A stretch of DNA of 5,313 nucleotides from assembly GCA_029939015.1 (NCBI GenBank), contig JAOZTV010000104.1, positions 1 through 5,313 of the forward strand, written 5' to 3'. The notes under the pieces were generated by a model that was not told the DNA's origin, did no database searches, and saw only the letters and a program-made list of their open reading frames with translations. Shown here piece by piece: positions 1 through 4,922 of the stretch (its first letter is position 1; every line of letters begins with the position of its first letter). A program made the position numbers and the translations under genes. The DNA is from Candidatus Aminicenantota bacterium (GTDB taxonomy: Bacteria; Acidobacteriota; Aminicenantia; UBA2199).

Positions 1-97
1 TGTTTTCCCGTCAAAACATAGACTAGTCCCTAAAACTATTAATTGAATGTATAAAGACATATATAATAAGAATATTAATTATTTTTTTGAATAAAAG

Positions 98-430
98 TTA
101 AATTGAAAAGTATCTCTGGTAAAGTGTGGCTTCTAAGTCTCTTCTTCCATCTAAGACTCCAACGATATACACCGTTTTATTTTTAATGAAATAAATAATT
201 CTATAGGGTTTGTAAATAATTTCCATATAATCATTTATATTAATTCTATTTAATTCAGGTACAACTCTACCTCTTTTGGGAAATTCCGACAAGGAGAATA
301 CTTTCTCTTTTATTGTTAAATAAATTTGAATTGCCTTTTGCCTATCGTCATTTTCAGCAATATAAGTAATAATATTATCCAAATCGAGTTCAGCCCATTC
401 TGTAAATTTTACTTTAAAACTCTCGTTCAT
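98..430 (-). CDS. RelE/ParE-family toxin of a type II toxin-antitoxin system
   Basis: This 110-residue protein has the layout of the RelE/ParE fold: an N-terminal strand (FKVKFTEWA, about 5-13), two helices (about 14-47), and a C-terminal sheet. The conserved landmarks are PKRGRVVPEL (51-60), YRIIYFI (76-82) and VLDGRRDL (92-99), typical of the ParE-like branch. Family members act in the cytoplasm either on DNA gyrase (ParE) or as ribosome-dependent mRNA nucleases (RelE). The sequence does not decide between these, although the PxxGRxVPE block is commonly seen in ParE-like toxins. The gene is second in a two-gene operon. Its ATG overlaps the antitoxin stop codon (ATGA), so translation is probably coupled and no separate ribosome binding site is needed. 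The length is normal and the frame is intact, so the toxin is probably functional. Which of the two activities it has remains open. Confidence 0.88.
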   Translation of the reverse strand: MNESFKVKFTEWAELDLDNIITYIAENDDRQKAIQIYLTIKEKVFSLSEFPKRGRVVPELNRININDYMEIIYKPYRIIYFIKNKTVYIVGVLDGRRDLEATLYQRYFSI

Positions 431-699
431 ATACCTAATTTTTTATCTATTTTACTAAAAACTGTTTCTGTGTCTCTGACCTTACCTTGCTCTATCTGCT
501 CTTTACTCATAGCTACCAACTTAAGCATCGTTAAAGATTCATTCAATTTAGTATATGAATCTATATCCTGAACAACCATTTTTGCTTCTCCATTATGAGT
601 AATAATCATTGGAGAATGGGATTGACTTACAGTATTTAGAACATCAGCAGCATTTGTTTTTAAATAAGTAATAGGTCGAATTACTTCTTTTATATTCAT
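427..699 (-). CDS. Phd/YefM-family antitoxin
   Basis: This 90-residue protein is the antitoxin partner of the toxin gene downstream. The N-terminal half matches the Phd/YefM DNA-binding fold: IRPITYLKTNAADVLN (7-22), then PMIITHNGEAKMVVQDIDSY (30-49), the usual 'P-hiIT-NGe-hhVh' strand-turn-strand that builds the dimer. The C-terminal half (about 50-90, with KEQIEQGKVRDTETVF) is charged and would fold on the toxin. Antitoxins of this family neutralise the toxin and repress their own promoter as dimers, with the complex repressing more strongly. The start is well supported by an AAAGGAGG Shine-Dalgarno sequence at 705-712, 5 bases before the ATG. This site is much stronger than any in front of the toxin, consistent with excess antitoxin synthesis. 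The TGA stop overlaps the toxin ATG. Confidence 0.9.
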   Translation of the reverse strand: MNIKEVIRPITYLKTNAADVLNTVSQSHSPMIITHNGEAKMVVQDIDSYTKLNESLTMLKLVAMSKEQIEQGKVRDTETVFSKIDKKLGI

Positions 700-710
700 A
701 CGCTCCTCCT

Positions 711-748
711 TTCACCAAATAATATACTCTATTTAGTGAAATATTTCA
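711..748. promoter_or_regulatory. Probable antitoxin operator: inverted repeats over the promoter
   Basis: Two overlapping dyads cover the toxin-antitoxin promoter. The first has arms TTCACCAAATA (711-721) and TATTTAGTGAA (730-740), which pair at 10 of 11 positions around an 8-base centre lying on the -10 element. The second is a perfect 12-base palindrome, TGAAATATTTCA (737-748), lying on the -35 element. Repeated TTCA/TGAA half-sites over both promoter elements are what is expected of an autoregulated Phd/YefM operon. Binding by this antitoxin is inferred, not shown. Confidence 0.5.
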
Positions 749-749
749 A
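721..749 (-). promoter_or_regulatory. Promoter of the toxin-antitoxin operon
   Basis: Read on the minus strand, TTGAAA (744-749) and TATATT (721-726) are separated by exactly 17 bases, a good match to the housekeeping sigma-70 consensus. Transcription would begin near 714, leaving a leader of about 15 bases that is mostly the antitoxin Shine-Dalgarno sequence. This is a sequence prediction only. Confidence 0.6.
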
Positions 750-801
750 CTTAATTCTTAAATTCTTAATAAAACAAAATATTATATTTTAAAACATTCC
801 A

Positions 802-830
802 TTGTTTTTTTATTATATTTTGTTTATTAT
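802..830 (+). promoter_or_regulatory. Promoter of the secreted-protein gene
   Basis: TTGTTT (802-807) and TATTAT (825-830) are spaced by 17 bases, putting the transcription start near 837, just before the Shine-Dalgarno sequence TAAGGAG (838-844). The leader would be only about 13 bases. The -35 element is weak (three of six consensus positions) and the region is very A+T-rich, so chance matches are possible. Confidence 0.4.
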
Positions 831-849
831 AGACATTTAAGGAGATTAT

Positions 850-1359
850 ATGAAAAAATCATTAATTGTTTTAGTATTGTTTTTAATTATTTTTAACTTT
901 TCAATTTGTTTAAAAGCTGATAGCACTTCTGATAAAATGAAAAGACTTACGCCATTTCTGGGAAAATGGAAGACTTTATCTATTTACCAGAATAATGGTC
1001 TAAAAGCTCCCGGAGTTTTAGAGTATAAGTGGATACTTGGTAAAAAGTGGATGTTTATTGAATTTATTGGGAAACACCCTAAAAGGAAAGTATGGGGAGC
1101 TTATGGATTTTTCAGGTACGATCAAAAAAGAAAATGTTATATTTCTTATGATATATTTGATGAGAATGAGCCTGCTTTTACTACAGGATATTGGTTAAAA
1201 GATAAAACTCTCAGATTTGAAGATAAAAACAACAAAAAACCATGGGGTATAGACTATACAATAAAGAAAGATGGCTCAATCTATCAGGAAAACTGGCTAA
1301 TAAATAAAGATAAAAAAAGAATTATTACTTTAAAGACCTATTATACAAAAATCAAATAA
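850..1359 (+). CDS. Small exported protein, possibly lipocalin/DUF1579-like
   Basis: This 169-residue protein has a clear signal peptide: MKKS, a hydrophobic core at about 5-19, and a likely signal peptidase I site after LKA (21-23). A cysteine at 20 is preceded by FSI, a poor lipobox, so a lipoprotein is less likely. The mature part starts with a helix, then LTPFLGKWKT (33-42), a GxW element like the first strand of lipocalin-type barrels. Aromatic-rich strands follow, such as GVLEYKWILGKKWMFIEF (55-72). The pattern 'fxGxW ... EW.LGgkwl...f' resembles DUF1579 and related small beta-barrels. I recognise this only at pattern level and cannot name a ligand. The start is fixed by TAAGGAG (838-844), 5 bases upstream. 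The gene stands alone, divergent from the toxin-antitoxin pair and convergent with the rlmH operon. A periplasmic location and a binding role for a small hydrophobic ligand are plausible inferences. Confidence 0.75.
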   Translation: MKKSLIVLVLFLIIFNFSICLKADSTSDKMKRLTPFLGKWKTLSIYQNNGLKAPGVLEYKWILGKKWMFIEFIGKHPKRKVWGAYGFFRYDQKRKCYISYDIFDENEPAFTTGYWLKDKTLRFEDKNNKKPWGIDYTIKKDGSIYQENWLINKDKKRIITLKTYYTKIK

Positions 1360-1363
1360 GTAT

Positions 1364-1389
1364 TTACCTAATTCATCTATGATAGGTAA
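1364..1389. terminator. Weak candidate bidirectional terminator hairpin
   Basis: TTACCTA (1364-1370) and TAGGTAA (1383-1389) form a 7-bp stem with a 12-base loop between two convergent genes, overlapping the last codons of rlmH. A partly T-rich tract follows on both sides. The stem is short, A+T-rich and has a long loop, so termination would be weak. Its position is the main argument for it. Confidence 0.25.
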
Positions 1390-1837
1390 TACCCTTTTCA
1401 ATTGTAAAAGACCTGTAAAGTTGCTCAAAAAATATTATTCTGAAAAGGTCATGTGGAAATGTCATTTTGGAGAAAGATATTTTCTGATTTATATATTTAT
1501 CCAATGATGAAGATAAACCATAATGTCCACCTATTAAAAAAACTATTTTACCTTGAAAATAAGATACTTTATCTGATAACCAAATAGAGAATTCTTTTGA
1601 CGAAAAACCTTTTCCTTTTTCGTCAAGAGCAATAATATAGTCACTTTTTTTAATTAAACCCGCAATTATTTTACCTTCTTCTTCTCTTTTTTGTTTTTCA
1701 TTTTTTATTTTCAAATCCTTTAAAACTGTTTTTTTAATATCTGCAAAATATTTTAACTTTTTAAGATAACCTTTTTCCAATTCAATAAGTTCTTTAAATT
1801 TTAAATCTCCAAAACATATCAATTCAATTTTTTTCAT
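1373..1837 (-). CDS. rlmH: Ribosomal RNA large subunit methyltransferase H (23S rRNA m3-pseudouridine-1915)
   Basis: This 154-residue protein has the normal size of RlmH, the small SPOUT methyltransferase. RlmH uses S-adenosylmethionine to methylate N3 of pseudouridine 1915 in helix 69 of 23S rRNA, on assembled 70S ribosomes. Visible landmarks are IIALDEKGKGFSSKEF (68-83), the SAM-binding knot motif FLIGGHYGL (100-108), SKMTFPHDLFRIIFFEQLYRSF (123-144), and the C-terminal YHR (152-154), which forms part of the substrate site in the family. The family usually has GK near position 10, whereas here it reads FGDLK. The ATG overlaps the TGA of the upstream regulator gene (ATGA), and only a weak GAG-type ribosome binding site precedes it, so translation is probably coupled. 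It is the last gene of the obg operon, where its role in large-subunit maturation fits with obg and rsfS. Confidence 0.95.
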   Translation of the reverse strand: MKKIELICFGDLKFKELIELEKGYLKKLKYFADIKKTVLKDLKIKNEKQKREEEGKIIAGLIKKSDYIIALDEKGKGFSSKEFSIWLSDKVSYFQGKIVFLIGGHYGLSSSLDKYINQKISFSKMTFPHDLFRIIFFEQLYRSFTIEKGITYHR

Positions 1838-2757
1838 AATTTATTCTCATACTTCTCAATTATATTATAGAGTGATTTTCTTGAAATATTTAAAATTCTT
1901 GATACCTTTGATTTGTTTTTATATTTTCTTATAAGATATTTAATATAATTATATTCAACTTCTTTAAGTGTTTTTTCCTTTTTTATTTCCATATCTAAGA
2001 AAACTTTTGAGTTTTTAATCAAATCTAAGGCATCATTATCTGAAATACTATTATTTATCAAAGCTATTCTATTTACAAAATTTTCCAGTTCCCTAATATT
2101 TCCTATCCAATTATAATTTTTAATAATATCTATACCTTCTTTAGAAAGAGAAAGCTTGATATTTTTTTCATAAGCAAAATGCTCCAATAATGGCATAATA
2201 TCCTCTTTTCTTTCTCTCAATGGTAATATATCAATAATGAATGGTGATATTCTATAATATAGGTCAGCCCTGAAAAGTCCATTTTTAACTTTTTCTTCAA
2301 TATCACTATCAGTAGAAAAAACAAATTTCACATTAATATCTTTTTCTTTAGTTGAACCAAGCGGAAAATATTTTTTTCTTTCAATAATTCTCAAAAGTCT
2401 TGATTGGACATTAATACTTAATAAATCTATCTGATTTAAAAAAAGAATGCCGCCATCAGCGGTAATCCATTTTCCGTCATAATCAGTGTTTGCTCCTGTA
2501 AAAGCACCTTTTTTATACCCAAACCATTCACTCTCTAATAAACTTTCAGGTACATCTCCACAATTCAAATTTAAAAACTTATTAAAATTGCTTTTATAAT
2601 AAAGGTATTCTGCCCAAAAATCTTTACCTGTACCTGTTTCTCCTGTCAATAAGACCGAATTATTTAAGCTTGCAATAATGTCAATTTTTTCCCTTACAGA
2701 GATTGACGATTTATCGTTAAGTAGATTAATCTTTGTAGAAACTGTATCGTTTTCCAT
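1834..2757 (-). CDS. Sigma-54 activator-like AAA+ protein with altered Walker B, Fis-type HTH
   Basis: This 307-residue protein resembles bacterial enhancer-binding proteins but has no receiver, GAF or PAS domain: the AAA+ domain begins almost at the N-terminus, as in PspF. Visible motifs are Walker A GETGTGKD (39-46), NCGDVPESLLESEWFGYKKGAFTGA (from 65) with the sigma-54-contacting GAFTGA loop intact (84-89), arginine-finger block FRADLYYRI (162-170), LRERKEDI (180-187), and sensor II WIGNIREL (217-224). A Fis-like helix-turn-helix (about 264-303) ends the protein. Walker B reads GGILFLNQID (102-111): the invariant Asp-Glu pair is Asn108-Gln109. The sensor I region is STD where ATN is usual. 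In PspF, changing these Walker B acids abolishes hydrolysis, so this protein probably binds ATP but hydrolyses it poorly or not at all. I chose the ATG at 2757, 32 bases inside rsfS, over an in-frame TTG at 2817 that adds a non-homologous stretch. Its 3' end overlaps rlmH by 4 bases. Confidence 0.85.
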   Translation of the reverse strand: MENDTVSTKINLLNDKSSISVREKIDIIASLNNSVLLTGETGTGKDFWAEYLYYKSNFNKFLNLNCGDVPESLLESEWFGYKKGAFTGANTDYDGKWITADGGILFLNQIDLLSINVQSRLLRIIERKKYFPLGSTKEKDINVKFVFSTDSDIEEKVKNGLFRADLYYRISPFIIDILPLRERKEDIMPLLEHFAYEKNIKLSLSKEGIDIIKNYNWIGNIRELENFVNRIALINNSISDNDALDLIKNSKVFLDMEIKKEKTLKEVEYNYIKYLIRKYKNKSKVSRILNISRKSLYNIIEKYENKL

Positions 2758-3121
2758 CCATCCATAATTTTTCAAGGGCAAATCTGACCCTATTATCGTG
2801 AGTAAAAATATGTACAACTATATCTGCAAAGTCAATTAATATCCACTGTGCATTAGATTCACCTTCAATATGAAGACATTTTCTCTTATGTTTTTTTCTA
2901 AGACTTTTTTGAAGTTCATCACTGATAGCCTTATTATGCCTATCACTATTTCCATTGCATATCACCATATAATCTGTTATATCACTAACATCCTTTACCT
3001 TTAATACAACAATTTTTTCAGCTTTGCTATCAAGCATTGACAAAACCATCTCTTTAACTTCAACTGGAATTCTTCTCTTCTTTAAATCAGCCAAAACTTC
3101 ATTATATTCATTTATTTCCAT
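2726..3121 (-). CDS. rsfS: Ribosomal silencing factor RsfS
   Basis: RsfS (Iojap/RsfA/YbeB family) binds ribosomal protein uL14 on the 50S subunit. It blocks joining of the 30S subunit during starvation and late assembly. This 131-residue protein shows the family blocks: KAEKIVVLKVKDVSDITDYMVICNGNSDRHNKAI (33-66), EGESNAQWILIDFADIVVHIF (86-106) and LEKLW (about 116-120). The usual REFYxLE before LEKLW is replaced by RVRFALE. About 20 residues precede the conserved core, more than in many homologues. However, a good Shine-Dalgarno sequence (3131-3137) supports the chosen ATG over the internal Met25. The start lies 14 bases inside the nadD reading frame, and the 3' end overlaps the downstream AAA+ gene. 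The order nadD-rsfS-rlmH is a common bacterial arrangement. Confidence 0.95.
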   Translation of the reverse strand: MEINEYNEVLADLKKRRIPVEVKEMVLSMLDSKAEKIVVLKVKDVSDITDYMVICNGNSDRHNKAISDELQKSLRKKHKRKCLHIEGESNAQWILIDFADIVVHIFTHDNRVRFALEKLWMDGKRYSFYKD

Positions 3122-3773
3122 ATAAATTATTCCCCTTTATAATATCAATAACATCCAAATCTACCAGATCTTTAATATTTTCTCCATTTTTTATTTTTTC
3201 TCTTACAATCGTTGAAGAAAAACTTAGTTTATCAGACTTATAAGAATAAAAGAACACTTTCTTATCATTTATTTTACTTTTTGCTATTTTTTTACAATTA
3301 AACCAGGAATCGTCATACTTAATATTAATTTTTTCTAATAAATTTATAACTTCTTCCCTATGACTTTCTTTTCTAAATACTACTATAAAAGATACCATTT
3401 TCAATAAATCAATATAATTTTTCCAAGTTTCTATCTTTAAAAAACTATCACTGCCAATTATAAAATAATGTTCTTCTGTTGGAAAGTTCTCCCTCAACTC
3501 TTTAATAGTATCAATTGTATAAGAAGGTTTCTCTCTTTTTAACTCTATATCACAAGAGATTAAACCATCTTGATTTTCTAATGCAATATCCAACATTTGC
3601 AATCTTAAATTACTATCAGTAATCGTATCTATATCTTTATGTGGTGGTTTTGCCGATAAAATATATCTTATAAGGTCAAGCTCAAAAGCGTCTTTGATTT
3701 TTAATCCAAAATCAATATGACCAAGATGTACAGGGTTAAAAGTACCACCCAATAAACCAACTCTATTTATCAT
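3108..3773 (-). CDS. nadD: Nicotinate-nucleotide adenylyltransferase
   Basis: NadD transfers AMP from ATP to nicotinate mononucleotide, giving deamido-NAD, the step before NAD synthetase in both de novo and salvage routes. It acts in the cytoplasm. The 221-residue protein carries the nucleotidyltransferase signature GGTFNPVHLGH (9-19) with the catalytic HxGH, SAKPPHK (40-46), SYTIDT (84-89), the IIGSD substrate loop (105-109) with Trp117 downstream, and the C-terminal ATP-binding SSTIVR (186-191), the family ISSTxIR motif. Length is normal. The ATG follows the obg stop by 5 bases. The stop itself is part of a TAGAGG sequence only 2 bases before the start, so initiation probably relies on coupling to obg translation. 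It overlaps rsfS by 14 bases. In many bacteria proB lies between obg and nadD, but here it is absent. Confidence 0.96.
   Translation of the reverse strand: MINRVGLLGGTFNPVHLGHIDFGLKIKDAFELDLIRYILSAKPPHKDIDTITDSNLRLQMLDIALENQDGLISCDIELKREKPSYTIDTIKELRENFPTEEHYFIIGSDSFLKIETWKNYIDLLKMVSFIVVFRKESHREEVINLLEKINIKYDDSWFNCKKIAKSKINDKKVFFYSYKSDKLSFSSTIVREKIKNGENIKDLVDLDVIDIIKGNNLYGNK
3131..3137 (-). promoter_or_regulatory. Shine-Dalgarno site deciding the rsfS start
   Basis: AAGGGGA on the minus strand lies 9 bases before the ATG at 3119-3121, inside the end of nadD. It favours this start over the internal Met25 codon, giving the slightly long N-terminus of RsfS. Confidence 0.6.
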
Positions 3774-3778
3774 AACCT

Positions 3779-4780
3779 CTACATCTTATAATAATCAAAA
3801 AGTTTATCTTTAAGCAGATTAAGATTATCACCTTTTATTGCGGAAATATTAATATATTCAATGTCATTTTTTTCACAATAATCTGTTAATTCTTTTATTT
3901 TAAGTTTTTGTTCTTCATTTACTACAAGATCTAATTTATTCAATATTATAAAATATTTTTTTTCTAAAAGCTCAGGACTATATGTAATAAGTTCATTTCT
4001 AAGCATTAAAAAGATCTTTAATATTTCAGGATTTTCAAAGCCTGATGCATCAATCATAAAAACAAGTAATTTATTTCTCTCAATATGCCTCAAAAACTCA
4101 AGCCCCATACCTTCTCCATCAGAAGCACCCTCAATAATCCCAGGGATATCAGCAAGTACGAGTGACTCAAAGCCTCTATATACTACACCAAGATTAGGAT
4201 GAAGAGTAGTGAACGGATAATTAGCAATTTTTGGTTTTGCACCAGAAATCTTTGATATTAAAGTTGACTTACCTGAATTAGGTAACCCAACCAGACCTGC
4301 AAATGCAATTAATTTTAATTCAAGTAAAACTTTTTGAATTTCACCATTTTCTCCCTCTTGAGAAAACTTGGGAGTTCTATTAGTTGAAGACTTAAAATGA
4401 GCATTTCCAAGTCCACCCCTTCCACCTTTAGCAATCTCAAGTTCCATCCCCTCTTTGTCAAAATCAAACATAATTCTTTCATCCGGGTAAGATTTTATTA
4501 TTGTCCCGGCAGGAATATAAATAATCTCATCCTCACCATTCTTACCTTTTTTATTTGAACTCATACCGTTTTTACCATCTTCTGCACGAACTTTATGCCT
4601 ATTCTTAAGATCTAAAAGAGAACTATTATTATCAGTACTAACAAGAATTACAGAGCCACCCTTGCCTCCGTCTCCCCCATTAGGTCCACCTTTTGTTATA
4701 AACTTCTCTCTTCTAAAACTAGCACAACCATTTCCACCTTTTCCAGAGGAAAACTCAACTACAACTCTATCTATAAACAT
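3779..4780 (-). CDS. obg: Obg-family GTPase (ribosome assembly)
   Basis: Obg (ObgE, CgtA) is an essential GTPase that binds the 50S subunit late in assembly and links it to the stringent response. The 333-residue protein has the glycine-rich Obg fold at about 1-158, with GKGGNGCASFRREKF (13-27) and GGPNGGDGGKGG (31-42), followed by the G domain. The G motifs are complete: G1 GLPNSGKS (165-172), switch I around NYPFTT (187-192), G3 DIPG (211-214), G4 NKLD (281-284) and G5 SAI (313-315). It ends directly after the G domain, so the C-terminal OCT domain found in some Gram-positive Obg proteins is missing, as in many Gram-negative ones. The start MFID is the family norm. Notably there is no Shine-Dalgarno sequence, and the -10 box ends 6 bases before the ATG, suggesting a leaderless message. 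It is the first gene of the operon running to rlmH. The rplU and rpmA genes often found upstream are absent. Confidence 0.97.
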   Translation of the reverse strand: MFIDRVVVEFSSGKGGNGCASFRREKFITKGGPNGGDGGKGGSVILVSTDNNSSLLDLKNRHKVRAEDGKNGMSSNKKGKNGEDEIIYIPAGTIIKSYPDERIMFDFDKEGMELEIAKGGRGGLGNAHFKSSTNRTPKFSQEGENGEIQKVLLELKLIAFAGLVGLPNSGKSTLISKISGAKPKIANYPFTTLHPNLGVVYRGFESLVLADIPGIIEGASDGEGMGLEFLRHIERNKLLVFMIDASGFENPEILKIFLMLRNELITYSPELLEKKYFIILNKLDLVVNEEQKLKIKELTDYCEKNDIEYINISAIKGDNLNLLKDKLFDYYKM

Positions 4781-4786
4781 ATTTAT

Positions 4787-4815
4787 ATTATACTAAATAA
4801 TTCATAATGTGTAAA
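4787..4815 (-). promoter_or_regulatory. Promoter of the obg operon, giving a leaderless mRNA
   Basis: On the minus strand TTTACA (4810-4815) and TATAAT (4787-4792, a perfect -10) are separated by 17 bases. Only the six bases ATAAAT lie between the -10 box and the obg ATG. Transcription normally starts 6-7 bases downstream of the -10 box, so it should start at or within a base of the A of the start codon. No purine-rich ribosome binding site is present anywhere in this leader. Confidence 0.65.
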
Positions 4816-4822
4816 ACCCAAA

Positions 4823-4850
4823 TTGAGCAATCGCTTAATTTAAGTATAAT
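4823..4850 (+). promoter_or_regulatory. Possible distal promoter of the NifX-like gene
   Basis: TTGAGC (4823-4828) and TATAAT (4845-4850) are separated by 16 bases, preceding the A-tract. Transcription would begin near 4857 and read through the downstream operator. It would lie back-to-back with the obg promoter. It may be real or a by-product of the A+T-rich sequence. Confidence 0.35.
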
Positions 4851-4872
4851 TCAAAAAAAAAACACAAAACAT

Positions 4873-4901
4873 TTGCTATTTGCACATATGTGCACTATAA
4901 T
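4873..4901 (+). promoter_or_regulatory. Proximal promoter of the NifX-like gene, with UP-like A-tract
   Basis: TTGCTA (4873-4878) and TATAAT (4896-4901) have an ideal 17-base spacer, placing the start near 4908, just before the Shine-Dalgarno sequence GAGGGAG (4909-4915). A run of ten A residues (4853-4862) sits at about -55 to -46, where an UP element would contact the RNA polymerase alpha subunits. Together these suggest a strong promoter held in check by the palindrome in its spacer. Confidence 0.6.
4881..4894. promoter_or_regulatory. Perfect 14-base palindrome in promoter spacer, likely repressor operator
   Basis: TGCACATATGTGCA is its own reverse complement and lies between the -35 (4873-4878) and -10 (4896-4901) elements of the NifX-like gene. 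A dimeric regulator bound here would exclude RNA polymerase, so repression is the natural reading. The regulator is not in the window and I cannot name it. Confidence 0.55.
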
Positions 4902-4922
4902 AAGATACGAGGGAGTTATTAA

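Noticed and set aside
22..97. Terminator or small gene downstream of the toxin gene.
   Set aside because: Only weak A+T-rich dyads without a G+C stem are present. The reading frames are short and lack ribosome binding sites.
326..571. Plus-strand open frame of 81 codons across the toxin-antitoxin genes.
   Set aside because: It is antisense to two well-recognised genes, has no family resemblance and no ribosome binding site.
2758..2817. Upstream in-frame TTG start at 2817 adding 20 residues to the sigma-54-activator-like protein.
   Set aside because: It needs a rare start codon, overlaps rsfS by 92 bases, has no good ribosome binding site, and the added residues do not resemble the family N-terminus. 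The ATG at 2757 already covers the whole AAA+ domain.
3779..4780. Truncated Obg, because it lacks a C-terminal domain.
   Set aside because: All five G motifs are present and many bacterial Obg proteins naturally end soon after the G domain.
4873..4901. Sigma-54-type (-24/-12) promoter for the NifX-like gene, suggested by TTGCA at 4879-4883.
   Set aside because: No GG-containing -24 element lies at the required distance on either strand, while a sigma-70-like pair with perfect spacing is present.
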